This document shows, one piece after another, positions 10,472 through 19,255 of a stretch of DNA of 64,000 nt (its first letter is position 1; every line of letters begins with the position of its first letter). The stretch is from NCBI RefSeq assembly GCF_008711325.1, contig NZ_VXDB01000003.1:248001-312000 (forward strand), given 5' to 3'. The DNA comes from Roseibium sediminis. GTDB taxonomy: Bacteria > Pseudomonadota > Alphaproteobacteria > Rhizobiales > Stappiaceae. Both the position numbers and the translations under genes were made by a program. The notes beneath the pieces were generated by a model. The model saw only the letters and a program-made list of their open reading frames with translations, did not search any database and had not been told where the DNA came from.

Positions 10472-10501
10472 GGCCGTCGGAATCATCCGGCGGCCTTTTT
10501 T
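10472..10501 (+). terminator. Intrinsic terminator after trpB
   Basis: A nine-pair stem (GGCCGTCGG with CCGGCGGCC, one G-T pair) with a six-base loop AATCAT is followed directly by six T. It starts 37 bases after the trpB stop and separates trpFB from the downstream DUF1127 gene and trpA. Confidence 0.85.
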
Positions 10502-10669
10502 CATACCGGCTGCACCGGAACCGGGCAAAAATGTGGGTGACAGCCATGTTCATTTCGCAAGCCAGCGTTCCGGGACTGTCTGTTGTGCCGAAGGGTATCA
10601 AATCCTAGGTAGCGGTCAGTTGGTGACGCCGAAGGTCGGTGCCGCTCCATCGATAACCGGATCAGGATC

Positions 10670-10900
10670 ATGTCTGCCTTCCAAACCGCTTCATTCGCCG
10701 ATTTTGTCTTCAATTCCGTATCATCGCTGGGTCGCAGTGTAAGACGGGCCGCCGAAAACTATGGCAAGGCCCGCGCCGCCGCCGCGCTTTACGAGCACAT
10801 GTCTGCGCTCAGCGACGAACAGCTTGCGGATATGGGCCTTCAGCGGGATCACGTTGCCCGAACAGTCTTCCGGCGCGTTTTTGACGACCGCGAAGCGTAA
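10670..10900 (+). CDS. DUF1127 small protein (YjiS-like)
   Basis: A 76-residue protein whose C-terminal half, 'LYEHMSALSDEQLADMGL' followed by a short basic tail, is the DUF1127 signature. This small, often Arg-rich motif family is abundant in alphaproteobacteria. Members in other species have been linked to phosphate, carbon or stress responses and RNA-related regulation, but no role can be assigned here. The first 35 residues are a less conserved extension. It sits between trpB and trpA, behind the trpB terminator, so it probably has its own promoter. Confidence 0.85.
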   Translation: MSAFQTASFADFVFNSVSSLGRSVRRAAENYGKARAAAALYEHMSALSDEQLADMGLQRDHVARTVFRRVFDDREA

Positions 10901-11000
10901 AAATCCCGCCCGGAGCCAGCGAACATCGCTGAAAATGACATCAAGGGGTCAAAGGCGCATTGACAGCGGGAATGCTGCACCCCTACATCCCTTGCAACAG

Positions 11001-11016
11001 GGAGCTTGCAAGCTCC
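11001..11016 (+). promoter_or_regulatory. Perfect 16-bp palindrome in the trpA leader
   Basis: GGAGCTTGCAAGCTCC is a perfect palindrome ending 22 bases before the trpA ATG. It could be an operator for a dimeric regulator or a small hairpin in the leader. No T tract follows, so it is not a terminator. Function is unknown. Confidence 0.4.
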
Positions 11017-11038
11017 TGAACGGCAAGGGTGGATTGGA

Positions 11039-11872
11039 ATGACGGAAACGCGGATTGATCGCCGGTTCAAGGCATGTGCGCAAGCAGGGCGCCCGGCGCT
11101 CGTGACCTTCATCACGGCAGGTGATCCCGACCTCAAGACGTCGCAGGCCGTTCTGGACGCGCTCCCGGCAGCCGGTGCCGACGTGATCGAGCTTGGTATG
11201 CCGTTTTCCGATCCCATGGCCGAGGGCGTGCCGATTCAGCTTGCGACCCAACGGGCGCTGAAGGCTGGCCAGACCATGGCCAAGACCCTGCAGATGGTGC
11301 GGGATTTCCGCAAGAAGGACGATGACACTCCGATCGTTCTGATGGGCTACTACAATCCGATCTATGTGCGCGATCCGAAGGCCTTTGTTCGCGAAGCGAA
11401 AGACGCTGGTGTCGACGGCCTGATAATTGTCGACATTCCGCCGGAAGCCGATGATGAGCTGTGCATTCCCGCTCTGGAAGCTGGCATCAACTTCATTCGC
11501 CTTGCTACGCCGACCACGGATGATGCGCGCCTTCCCGCTGTTCTCGCCAACACCTCAGGCTTCGTCTACTACGTCTCTGTCACCGGCATCACGGGTTCGG
11601 CTATTGCCGACACGACCCGCGTTGCCTCTGCCGTCAACCGCATCAAGGGCCACACCAGCCTGCCGGTTGCTGTCGGATTTGGCGTGAAGACTGCAGATCA
11701 GGCCGCAGAAATCGGCAAGGATGCCGATGGTGTTGTCGTCGGGTCGGTTCTCGTCAATGCCATTCGTGACAGCCTTGATGATGCCGGATTTGCAACCGAT
11801 AACACTGTTTCGGCGGTAACCACGTTGGTGGCCGATCTTGCAAGTGGTGTTGCTCGCGCACGCCGCTCGTGA
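11039..11872 (+). CDS. trpA: Tryptophan synthase alpha subunit
   Basis: A 277-residue TIM barrel that cleaves indole-3-glycerol phosphate to indole and G3P and works in complex with TrpB. 'FITAGDPD' and 'ELGMPFSDP' are canonical, with E51 matching the catalytic Glu49 of Salmonella TrpA. The residue matching the second catalytic acid, Asp60, is Glu here (E62 in SDPMAEG). The phosphate-binding end '[10 protein letters not shown]' is present. The frame is open from a TTG at 11006, but the ATG at 11039 has an AAGGGTGG ribosome site and gives the normal N terminus. It is separated from trpB by a terminator and a DUF1127 gene, and is followed by accD. Confidence 0.96.
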   Translation: MTETRIDRRFKACAQAGRPALVTFITAGDPDLKTSQAVLDALPAAGADVIELGMPFSDPMAEGVPIQLATQRALKAGQTMAKTLQMVRDFRKKDDDTPIVLMGYYNPIYVRDPKAFVREAKDAGVDGLIIVDIPPEADDELCIPALEAGINFIRLATPTTDDARLPAVLANTSGFVYYVSVTGITGSAIADTTRVASAVNRIKGHTSLPVAVGFGVKTADQAAEIGKDADGVVVGSVLVNAIRDSLDDAGFATDNTVSAVTTLVADLASGVARARRS

Positions 11873-11931
11873 GACAAAGCCGACTGACTGAACACCGTAG
11901 CAACGACCTTTAACAAACGGACACGCTTCCC

Positions 11932-12894
11932 GTGAACTGGATCAACTCTCTCGTACGGCCCAAAATCCGCGACCTTCTCAAGAAACGGGAAGTACCGGAA
12001 AACCTTTGGATCAAGTGCCCGGAAACGGGCGAGATGGTTTTCCATCGTGATCTGGAAGCAAATCACTGGGTCGTGCCGAATTCCGGTCACCACATGCGCA
12101 TGCCCGCGAAAAAGCGTCTCGACGTGTTTTTCGATGATGGCGCGTATGAGCGGATTCAGACACCAGAGGTCCATGCAGACCCGCTGAAGTTCCGTGACAC
12201 CAAGCGCTATACTGACCGTATCAAGGAATACCGGGCAAAATCCGGTGAAACCGATGCGGTTCTGATCGCCAAGGGCAACGTCAACGGCATGGAAATGACC
12301 GCTGCGGTGCAGGATTTTGCCTTCATGGGCGGGTCGCTCGGCATGGCAGCCGGTGAGGCAATCCTCACGGGCATGCTGAAGGCGGTTGAGGCAAAGACAC
12401 CTTTTGTGTTGTTTGCCGCATCCGGTGGCGCCCGCATGCAGGAAGGCATTCTTTCGCTCATGCAGATGCCGCGCACGACGGTTGGTGTGCAGATGCTGCG
12501 CGAGGCTGGCCTTCCCTATATCGTTGTCCTGACCAACCCGACCACGGGTGGCGTGTCGGCTTCCTACGCAATGCTTGGTGATGTTCACATTGCCGAGCCG
12601 GGCGCACAGATCGGCTTCGCCGGGCGCCGTGTGATCGAGCAGACCATCCGCGAAAAGCTGCCAGAAGGCTTCCAGAGTGCCGAATACCTGCTGGATCATG
12701 GCATGGTCGACATGGTTGTCAGCCGCCACAAGCTGAAGGACACGATCTCGCGGATTTGCGGCATTCTCCTGAAGCGCGAAATCCAGCTTCCGGTCGTTGA
12801 GGAAGCCGAAGAGCAGGCAAGCGACGAAAAGGCTCCAGCCGAAGTCGCAGCGGCCAAGCCGGAAGAAAAATCGGAAACAACCGAAAAGGCCTGA
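11932..12894 (+). CDS. accD: Acetyl-CoA carboxylase carboxyltransferase subunit beta
   Basis: A 320-residue AccD, the subunit that with AccA transfers CO2 from biotin to acetyl-CoA, the first step of fatty-acid synthesis. The crotonase-fold core is normal ('[11 protein letters not shown]', 'FPASGGARM'-like '[12 protein letters not shown]', '[12 protein letters not shown]'). The N-terminal zinc ribbon is degenerate: '[12 protein letters not shown]' keeps only one Cys of the first CxxC pair, and the second pair is replaced by '[11 protein letters not shown]'. A Glu/Ala-rich tail (about 285-320) follows the core. The start is GTG. The order trpA-accD-folC is the common rhizobial arrangement. Confidence 0.97.
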   Translation: MNWINSLVRPKIRDLLKKREVPENLWIKCPETGEMVFHRDLEANHWVVPNSGHHMRMPAKKRLDVFFDDGAYERIQTPEVHADPLKFRDTKRYTDRIKEYRAKSGETDAVLIAKGNVNGMEMTAAVQDFAFMGGSLGMAAGEAILTGMLKAVEAKTPFVLFAASGGARMQEGILSLMQMPRTTVGVQMLREAGLPYIVVLTNPTTGGVSASYAMLGDVHIAEPGAQIGFAGRRVIEQTIREKLPEGFQSAEYLLDHGMVDMVVSRHKLKDTISRICGILLKREIQLPVVEEAEEQASDEKAPAEVAAAKPEEKSETTEKA

Positions 12895-12990
12895 CCCTGT
12901 TTGACCCTTCAGGGCGCTGAGGGGTCCGGTCCTGCTCATGGGGAGTGACCGGAGCAAACGGTGCGCGGCGATTGAGCAAGCAGAGGGCTA

Positions 12991-14307
12991 ATGGACCAGG
13001 TCTCGACACTCCTTGATCGCCTGTATTCCCTGCATCCAAAAGAAATCGACCTGACACTTGACCGGATGGAGCGCCTGCTGGAGGCGTTGGGCTCGCCAGA
13101 GCTTTCCCTTCCCCCGGTCATCCATATTGCAGGGACAAATGGCAAAGGGTCGGTGACGGCCACGATGCGGGCGATCCTGGAAGCCAGCGGAAAGCGGTGT
13201 CACGTCTACACATCTCCGCATCTTGTAAGGTTCAATGAGCGCATTCGCCTTGGAACTGACGGCAGGTTGGTCTCGGATGAAAAGCTGATCGATGCCCTGC
13301 GTCGCTGTGAAGTGGCCAATGCCGGTCGTGAAATCACTTTCTTTGAAATGACCACAGCCGCAGCTTTCCTGCTGTTTTCGGAACATCCGGCGGATGTCTT
13401 GTTGCTTGAAGTCGGCCTCGGCGGGCGACTGGATGCCACCAATGTGATCGAGTCTCCTGCAGCCTGTGTGATTACGCCCGTGTCCATGGATCACGAGGCC
13501 TATCTTGGGACCAGCATTGCAGAGATCGCGGTGGAGAAGGCGGGGATCCTGAAACCCGGCTGCCCGGCAGTCATCGGACCCCAGCAGGATGAAGCGCTGC
13601 CAGTTATGGAAATGGCGGCCGCACGCTTGCGTAACCGGTTGTCGATTTTCGGTCAGGACTATACCGCCTTCGCCGATCAGGGCCGCCTTGCCTTTCAGGA
13701 TGAAGCCGGGCTCCACGACCTGCCCCTGCCCAATCTGATTGGTGCGCATCAGGTTTCAAACGCTGCGACTGCAATTGCTGCGTTGAAAGCCGCGGGGTTC
13801 TGGCCAGGAGAAGAGATCGCTGCAAAAGGGCTGCGGTCCATTGTCTGGCCGGGGCGCCTCCAGTCATTGTCGCATGGACCGCTCCTTGACCTATTGCCCA
13901 AGGACGCGGAGGTCTGGCTGGACGGGGGACATAATCCCGATGCAGCGGTGTCCATTGCATCCTTCATGGGCGAGCGTGAGGAGCAGAACCCGAAACCGCT
14001 CTATCTCGTGACCGGAATGCTGAACACCAAGAACCCTATCGGATATTTCAGGCCCTATGAAGGCCTCGTTCGCCACGTGGCGACTGTTCCGATCCCGACG
14101 GTGTCCATTGCAGTTGACCCGCTTGAACTGGCTGATTGCGCCAGAACAGCCGGTCTGGAAGCAACCCCTTTCAAGACCATTGAAGATGCGCTTCAGGACA
14201 TTGTGTCCTGCGCTCAAAAGGATGGCGAAAGCCCGCGAGTGCTCATCTGCGGTTCGCTTTATCTGGCGGGAGAAATCCTCAAGCTGAACGCAATGACGCC
14301 CGACTAG
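12991..14307 (+). CDS. folC: Dihydrofolate/folylpolyglutamate synthase
   Basis: A 438-residue Mur-ligase-family enzyme that adds glutamate to dihydropteroate and to folates. The ATP-binding P-loop 'IAGTNGKGSVTATMR' lies at about 46-60. The metal and substrate signatures 'LLEVGLGGRLDATNV' and 'WLDGGHNPDA' are intact. It lies 96 bases after accD on the same strand and probably belongs to the same transcript. The length is normal for the family. Confidence 0.97.
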   Translation: MDQVSTLLDRLYSLHPKEIDLTLDRMERLLEALGSPELSLPPVIHIAGTNGKGSVTATMRAILEASGKRCHVYTSPHLVRFNERIRLGTDGRLVSDEKLIDALRRCEVANAGREITFFEMTTAAAFLLFSEHPADVLLLEVGLGGRLDATNVIESPAACVITPVSMDHEAYLGTSIAEIAVEKAGILKPGCPAVIGPQQDEALPVMEMAAARLRNRLSIFGQDYTAFADQGRLAFQDEAGLHDLPLPNLIGAHQVSNAATAIAALKAAGFWPGEEIAAKGLRSIVWPGRLQSLSHGPLLDLLPKDAEVWLDGGHNPDAAVSIASFMGEREEQNPKPLYLVTGMLNTKNPIGYFRPYEGLVRHVATVPIPTVSIAVDPLELADCARTAGLEATPFKTIEDALQDIVSCAQKDGESPRVLICGSLYLAGEILKLNAMTPD

Positions 14308-14340
14308 GCAGGGCAATACAAAGTTTCAGGGAGACCCAAG

Positions 14341-15585
14341 ATGCAACTGATCAAACGCGCAGGACTGGTCGTTTTCGGATGCTTGGTCTTGTCCAGCGCT
14401 TCCCTTGCAAACGAGTTTGAGGCTCCGCCCGTTCAACAGGCTTCACAGGTATTGCAAAAATCGGCAACCGGGCCCGGATACCGCGTTCGCTCGAACGTTC
14501 GCAGCGACGGGTTCTTGAGGATCTACCAGCTTGAAACGGCGCAAGGTGTGGAAGAGGTGGTTGGCGATGGTCTTCTGAGGCTGCGTCTTTCCGAACTGAG
14601 GGCCCTCGCCGCTCTGGACAGTCTGAAAGCCGATCAGTCCTTCCTCGAGGGTCTCAAAGAGGCGGCAAAGCGTCCGGCAGACTTTGTGAAAAGCGCTGTT
14701 CAGGATCCTCTGGGAACGACAAAAAGTACGGTGAGTGGAGTTGGTCGCCTGTTTGGCCGCATTGGTCAGGGTGTGGAAAATGTCGTCACTGGCAATACCG
14801 GTTCGCCGGATGAGCTTTTGAAGGCTGTCACCGGGGCTGACCGGTCACGCCGGGAGCTGGCCGTGGCATTGAATGTTGATCCCTACACGACCTACGCCCC
14901 CTTGTCCGATAAGCTGACGGAAACGGCGAGCGTCACCACTGCCGGGAAATGGACAGTGACAGCGATCACGGCGCTTATACCGGGGGGGATTATCGCGCAA
15001 GCTGCAGGTACAGCCGACAGCCTGCGCACGATGATTATCGACAGCACTCCGACAGAGCTTGAAGAACGTGCTGTTGGTGCCCTTCGAAATGCCGGTGCCC
15101 GGTCTGGGGATATTTCGGCCTTTGTGCGGAACCCGAACTATACCGCATCGGAACGCGTGGTATTCGCCTATCGCCTGCAAGCCATGACGAACGTTCAGGG
15201 GCGCGACCTTCTTGTATCCCGCGCGGCCTCGGCTCAAACAAGAGACGAGGCCTATTTCCAGCTGCGCAAGGTGGTTTTGAGCGAAACCTATCATCGCACC
15301 ATTGCCCGCTTCACCGGTTTCAGATCAGTGGCCGGATATCCGGTGGCTATTCGCGCAGATGGGGCGGCCGCTCTGGTTGCTCCTCTCGACATGGTGGCCT
15401 GGACCGAAGTAACGAGCGCCGCCTTTGCTTCGGTTCACAATGGCATGACCTCCCAGCCCTTTCCGCCCAAAAGCGTCGATTTCCTGACGACAGGCAGTGT
15501 GACGGACCTTGCGGCCCAAAACCTTTCCTCTTTCGGCTGGGCGATCACCGCAGAGTATCCGATGCCCGAAGGGCCAGTGCATTAA
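14341..15585 (+). CDS. Exported protein of unknown function
   Basis: A 414-residue protein that I do not recognise. It begins with a clear Sec signal peptide (MQLIKRAG, then a hydrophobic run ending ASLANEF, cleavage near residue 23). The mature part has a segment rich in Gly/Val (about 120-150, 'TVSGVGRLFGRIGQGVENV'), a short hydrophobic stretch (about 200-220, 'ITALIPGGIIAQAAG'), then a mixed alpha/beta region. There is no lipobox, and no Cys is visible in the mature protein. It starts 33 bases after folC with a GGGAG ribosome site, so it may be co-transcribed. Periplasmic location is inferred. Confidence 0.7.
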   Translation: MQLIKRAGLVVFGCLVLSSASLANEFEAPPVQQASQVLQKSATGPGYRVRSNVRSDGFLRIYQLETAQGVEEVVGDGLLRLRLSELRALAALDSLKADQSFLEGLKEAAKRPADFVKSAVQDPLGTTKSTVSGVGRLFGRIGQGVENVVTGNTGSPDELLKAVTGADRSRRELAVALNVDPYTTYAPLSDKLTETASVTTAGKWTVTAITALIPGGIIAQAAGTADSLRTMIIDSTPTELEERAVGALRNAGARSGDISAFVRNPNYTASERVVFAYRLQAMTNVQGRDLLVSRAASAQTRDEAYFQLRKVVLSETYHRTIARFTGFRSVAGYPVAIRADGAAALVAPLDMVAWTEVTSAAFASVHNGMTSQPFPPKSVDFLTTGSVTDLAAQNLSSFGWAITAEYPMPEGPVH

Positions 15586-15631
15586 GCCGGGCAATTCTGC
15601 ACTTGAGCTGTTGGGTGAAACGCGCCCGTTT

Positions 15632-16549
15632 CTAGACGCTTTCCAGCACAGGAGAGGACAAGCCGGCCTCCCAGCCAAGGATCGCGCGCTTGCGTGTAAG
15701 GCCCCAGTGATAGCCGCACAGGTCGCCGTGCCGACCCAGAACACGATGACATGGTACCACGAAGGATATCGGGTTTTTTCCGACCGCCGTGCCAACCGCG
15801 CGAGAAGCTGACGGTTTTCCCAGATGGCTGGCAATGTCCGAATAGGTGGTCGCGCGTCCCATCGGTATCTTCAGCAGCGTTTTCCAGACGCGAATTTCAA
15901 AGTCTGTCCCGATCAGCACAACATTGAGGGGCTGGTCCTGCTGCCATGTTTCGGGATCGAAGACCCGATCAGCATAGGGCCTTGTGCGTTCAAGGTCAGC
16001 CTCGAAGGCAGCGGCAGGCCAGCGCAATGCCATGTCCTCAAACGCCGCATCTTCCTCGCCCGGATCGGCAAAGGCGAGCCCTGCGAGCCCCTTGTTGGTC
16101 GCCATGATGAGCACCGATCCGAAGGGGCACGGGTGGAAACCATAGAAAACTGTCAACCCCGCGCCACGTGTTCGATAGGCGCCCGGCGTCATCGCTTCAT
16201 GAGTGACAAAGAGGTCATGCAGGCGCGCTGGTCCGGAAAGGCCAACCTCGAAGGTCGTGTCCAGAACACTGGCGGAGTCGCGCAGGAGCGATTTGGCATA
16301 GTCCAGTGTGATGGCCTGAAGAAACTGCTTGGGAGTCAGCCCCGCCCAGCGCGAAAAGACCCGCTGCAGCTGGATTGGTTGCAGGTCAACTTCCCGCGCC
16401 AGATCTTCAAGACTTGGCTGGTCGCGCCAGTCGCGCGTGATGCGTTCCAGGGTCCGGCGTACGACCTTGTAATCCGCCTCTGCTTCCGGCCCGACAGAAA
16501 TCTTGACTGGGCCATCATCAAGGCTTGAGGGAGGGACAGGCTTTGTCAT
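15632..16549 (-). CDS. ada: Ada-type methylated-DNA-protein cysteine methyltransferase with AraC domain
   Basis: A 305-residue fusion of an AraC-type helix-turn-helix (about 29-128, 'PSLEDLAREVDLQPIQLQRV') and an O6-alkylguanine transferase domain. The acceptor Cys is in 'VVPCHRVLG' (C267), and 'GRATTYSDIA' and 'SRAVGTAVGKNP' are canonical. It removes alkyl groups from guanine in a suicidal reaction. E. coli Ada carries an extra N-terminal zinc domain with the phosphotriester-sensing Cys. That domain is missing here, so sensing by that route is not possible and control of an adaptive response is uncertain. It is a lone minus-strand gene between two plus-strand blocks. Confidence 0.93.
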   Translation of the reverse strand: MTKPVPPSSLDDGPVKISVGPEAEADYKVVRRTLERITRDWRDQPSLEDLAREVDLQPIQLQRVFSRWAGLTPKQFLQAITLDYAKSLLRDSASVLDTTFEVGLSGPARLHDLFVTHEAMTPGAYRTRGAGLTVFYGFHPCPFGSVLIMATNKGLAGLAFADPGEEDAAFEDMALRWPAAAFEADLERTRPYADRVFDPETWQQDQPLNVVLIGTDFEIRVWKTLLKIPMGRATTYSDIASHLGKPSASRAVGTAVGKNPISFVVPCHRVLGRHGDLCGYHWGLTRKRAILGWEAGLSSPVLESV

Positions 16550-16640
16550 GGGTATCCTGCAAATGCGTGTTTGTCGAAAACCCTATCCGTCCAATTGCCG
16601 CTGCGCTACCCGATTTGCGAGCGCCTGACAGAGCGCTGTT

Positions 16641-17111
16641 TCAAGAGCGCAAATCCGCATAGTGGTTGGCCGCCCCAACCGGACTTTTGCGCGTATTGAG
16701 CAGGAGATTGGTCTCGGTATTGGCAATGCCTTCAATCAATCGGATGCGGTTGAGCACGTCGTCAAAAGCAGCCAGATCGCGCGTGGCAATATCCAGCACC
16801 AGATCCCACTTGCCGTTCGTGGAATGAATGGCCCGAACCTCTGTCATGGCGCCGAGAATGCGGGTGGCGGGTTCCGTATTGCGGCCGGCGATCTCCACCA
16901 GGGTCACAGCGCGAATTGGCAGATCGCGCCAGTCATCGCGCAAAACAGCCGTGAAGCCGAGGATTTCGCCGGTTTCCACAAGCCGCTCCAATCGCCCACG
17001 AACAGTTGCCCGGGCAACACCCAGATCTTTGGCCAGATCGGAAACGGACCGGCGTCCATCGGTGCGCAGCAAGGCGAGCAGTTGATAGTCCAGATCGTCC
17101 ATGTTTGCCAT
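16641..17111 (-). CDS. Lrp/AsnC family transcriptional regulator
   Basis: A 156-residue regulator with an N-terminal winged helix-turn-helix ('MDDLDYQLLALLRTDGRRSV', 'DLGVARATVRGRLERL') and a C-terminal RAM ligand-binding domain (about 70-145). It is divergent from the arginase-ornithine cyclodeaminase operon, an arrangement typical of local regulators that sense arginine or ornithine; that ligand is an inference. The ATG at 17111 and a second at 17102 (MDDLDYQ) are both possible starts. Confidence 0.92.
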   Translation of the reverse strand: MANMDDLDYQLLALLRTDGRRSVSDLAKDLGVARATVRGRLERLVETGEILGFTAVLRDDWRDLPIRAVTLVEIAGRNTEPATRILGAMTEVRAIHSTNGKWDLVLDIATRDLAAFDDVLNRIRLIEGIANTETNLLLNTRKSPVGAANHYADLRS

Positions 17112-17137
17112 TTTGATCAGAAGAAGATGCCAAAATG
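17109..17137. promoter_or_regulatory. Inverted repeat between the Lrp-type gene and arginase, candidate operator
   Basis: CATTTTG (17109-17115) and CAAAATG (17131-17137) form a seven-base inverted repeat spaced by 15 bases in an AT-rich stretch. It covers the start codon of the Lrp-type gene and lies upstream of arginase. Lrp-family proteins bind AT-rich inverted repeats, so autoregulation is plausible but unproven. Confidence 0.35.
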
Positions 17138-17232
17138 ATAAAAAGTAATGCCCAATTGGTCAACTCTGCGGATTTACAGCGCCACCCGTGAGGGAGATCA
17201 TAGCGCCTTTCCCATTCTCTGGAGGCCACAGG

Positions 17233-18168
17233 GTGACGAAACGAACAGTTAGATTGATCGGTGCGCCGGTCGATGAGGGCGCCGGTCGGCGCGGTTGCCT
17301 CATGGGGCCGGATGCCTATCGAACAGCGGGTTTGAAGAAAAACCTGGAAGACCTTGGTCACAAGGTCATCGATGCCGGCAATCTCGTGCGTCCGGACACA
17401 GGCCCCCTCAGCTGCGCCAATCCTGCAGTTCATCATCTGGATGAGATTGCCGGCTGGACCCGCGTGCTGTTCGAAACTGCAAGCGAGATCGGCAAGGGCG
17501 ATGAATTCCCGATCTATATGGGCGGTGATCATGCGCTTGCCCTTGGCACCGTTCCCGGTCAGGCAGCGGCAGCCGCAGCGCTTGGCAGGCCCTTGTTTGT
17601 GCTTTGGCTTGATGCGCATTCCGACTTCCACACCATGGAAACGACCGAAAGCGGCAACCTGCATGGCACGCCGCTGGCCTTTTCCTGCGGGCTGAAGGGG
17701 TTTGATGTACTGCTCGGGCATCCGCTGGAGCACACGGTCGACCCGTCAAATGTCGAAATCCTTGGTGTGCGCTCCATTGATCCGCATGAACACCGCCTGT
17801 TGCTGGAAGCTGGCGCTGGTGTGGATGACATGCGCCGGATTGATGAACATGGCATCGGTGCCCTGCTTCGTCCGTTCCTGGACCGGGTTGCCGCAGCAAA
17901 CGGTCTCCTTCATGTCAGCCTGGATGTCGATTTCCTCGACCCGTCGATTGCGCCTGCGGTCGGAACAACGGTTCCCGGCGGGGCAACCTTCCGCGAGGCC
18001 CATCTGGTCATGGAGATGCTGCATGACAGCGGTCTTGTGACGTCTCTCGATCTCGTTGAACTCAACCCCTTCCTTGATGAGCGCGGCAAGACGGCGCGGC
18101 TGATGGTCGAACTGACCGCAAGCCTCTTTGGCCGCCGCGTCTTTGATCGTCCGACACGGAGCTTCTGA
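17233..18168 (+). CDS. rocF: Arginase
   Basis: A 311-residue ureohydrolase that splits arginine into ornithine and urea. The binuclear manganese site is complete: GGDHA (97-101), LDAHSD (126-131) and 'LDVDFLDP' (near residue 232), with 'SLDLVELNP' at the end. The start GTG at 17233 is preferred over the longer open frame from 17188 because GGAGG sits eight bases before it and the N terminus 'TKRTVRLIGAP' matches other arginases. It is followed two bases later by ornithine cyclodeaminase, giving an arginine-to-proline route. Confidence 0.96.
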   Translation: MTKRTVRLIGAPVDEGAGRRGCLMGPDAYRTAGLKKNLEDLGHKVIDAGNLVRPDTGPLSCANPAVHHLDEIAGWTRVLFETASEIGKGDEFPIYMGGDHALALGTVPGQAAAAAALGRPLFVLWLDAHSDFHTMETTESGNLHGTPLAFSCGLKGFDVLLGHPLEHTVDPSNVEILGVRSIDPHEHRLLLEAGAGVDDMRRIDEHGIGALLRPFLDRVAAANGLLHVSLDVDFLDPSIAPAVGTTVPGGATFREAHLVMEMLHDSGLVTSLDLVELNPFLDERGKTARLMVELTASLFGRRVFDRPTRSF

Positions 18169-18170
18169 TT

Positions 18171-19241
18171 ATGGGTAAACTGCCGTCTGAGCTGGCGTAT
18201 GTTCCTTTCGTCAGCGTAGAAAACATGATGAAAAACCTGAATTCCTACGGTGTGGAGGAGTTCATGGTCGGGATCGCGAAATACATCGAGGAAGATTTTC
18301 TGCGTTGGGAAAGCTTCGACAAGAAGCCGCGCATTCCCGCTCATGCGCCGCAGGGCGTCATCGAGCTGATGCCGACGGATGACGGCGAGACCTTCGGTTT
18401 CAAATATGTCAACGGTCACCCGGACAACACCAAGGAAGGCCGCCAGACCGTAACCGGCTTTGGCGTCTTGTCCGAACTGTCGACCGGTTATCCTGTCCTG
18501 TTCACGGAAATGACCATTCTGACCGCCCTGCGCACGGCGGCGAACTCGGCATTGGCTGCCAAATATCTTGCGCCCAAGGGCTCAAAGACGATGGCAATCA
18601 TCGGCAATGGCGCCCAGTCGGACTTCCAGTGCCTGGCCTTCAAGTCGATGGTCGGCATCACTGAAATCCGCGCCTATGACATTGACCCGGAGGCAAGCAT
18701 TCGCCTAGCGCGCAATCTGGCGAATTCCGGTCTGAACATCACCATCTGCAAGACGCCGGAAGATGCAATTGAAGGCGCGCAGATCATCACGACCGTTACG
18801 GCGGACAAGAAATACGCGACCATCCTGACCGACAACATGGTTGGCTCTGGCGTTCACATCAACGCCATTGGCGGAGACTGCCCGGGCAAGACCGAGCTGC
18901 ACAAGGATATCCTGCTGCGCTCGGACATTTTCGTCGAATACCCGGAACAGACCTTCATCGAAGGTGAAATCCAGCAGCTCTCCGAAGATCATCCGGTGAC
19001 CGAGCTCTGGCAGGTTTATGCGGGCAAGGCGGCAGGCCGCACGTCCGACGAGCAGATCACCCTCTTTGACAGCGTTGGTTTCGCGATCGAGGACTTCTCG
19101 GCCCTGCGTTTCGTCCGCGATCTCCTGCCAAAGACCGGGTATTTCGAAAAGCTCGACCTTCTGGCAGACCCGGATGATCCGCGCGATCTTTTCGGAATGG
19201 TTCTGCGCTCTCGCGATGCGGGCAATGGCGCAGTCGCCTGA
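18171..19241 (+). CDS. ocd: Ornithine cyclodeaminase
   Basis: A 356-residue NAD-dependent enzyme of the OCD/mu-crystallin family that converts ornithine to proline and ammonia. The Rossmann motif 'MAIIGNGAQSDFQ' is clear. 'HINAIGGDCPGKTEL' contains the conserved Asp of the OCD active site, and the substrate-binding region 'ALRTAANSALAAKYLA' is intact. The length and these motifs favour true Ocd over alanine dehydrogenase relatives. It directly follows arginase with a two-base gap. Confidence 0.95.
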   Translation: MGKLPSELAYVPFVSVENMMKNLNSYGVEEFMVGIAKYIEEDFLRWESFDKKPRIPAHAPQGVIELMPTDDGETFGFKYVNGHPDNTKEGRQTVTGFGVLSELSTGYPVLFTEMTILTALRTAANSALAAKYLAPKGSKTMAIIGNGAQSDFQCLAFKSMVGITEIRAYDIDPEASIRLARNLANSGLNITICKTPEDAIEGAQIITTVTADKKYATILTDNMVGSGVHINAIGGDCPGKTELHKDILLRSDIFVEYPEQTFIEGEIQQLSEDHPVTELWQVYAGKAAGRTSDEQITLFDSVGFAIEDFSALRFVRDLLPKTGYFEKLDLLADPDDPRDLFGMVLRSRDAGNGAVA

Positions 19242-19255
19242 CCGCGCCAACATTC

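Noticed and set aside
11698..12957. A 419-codon minus-strand frame opposite trpA/accD
   Set aside because: Both plus-strand genes are canonical enzymes, and the frame spans their intergenic gap.
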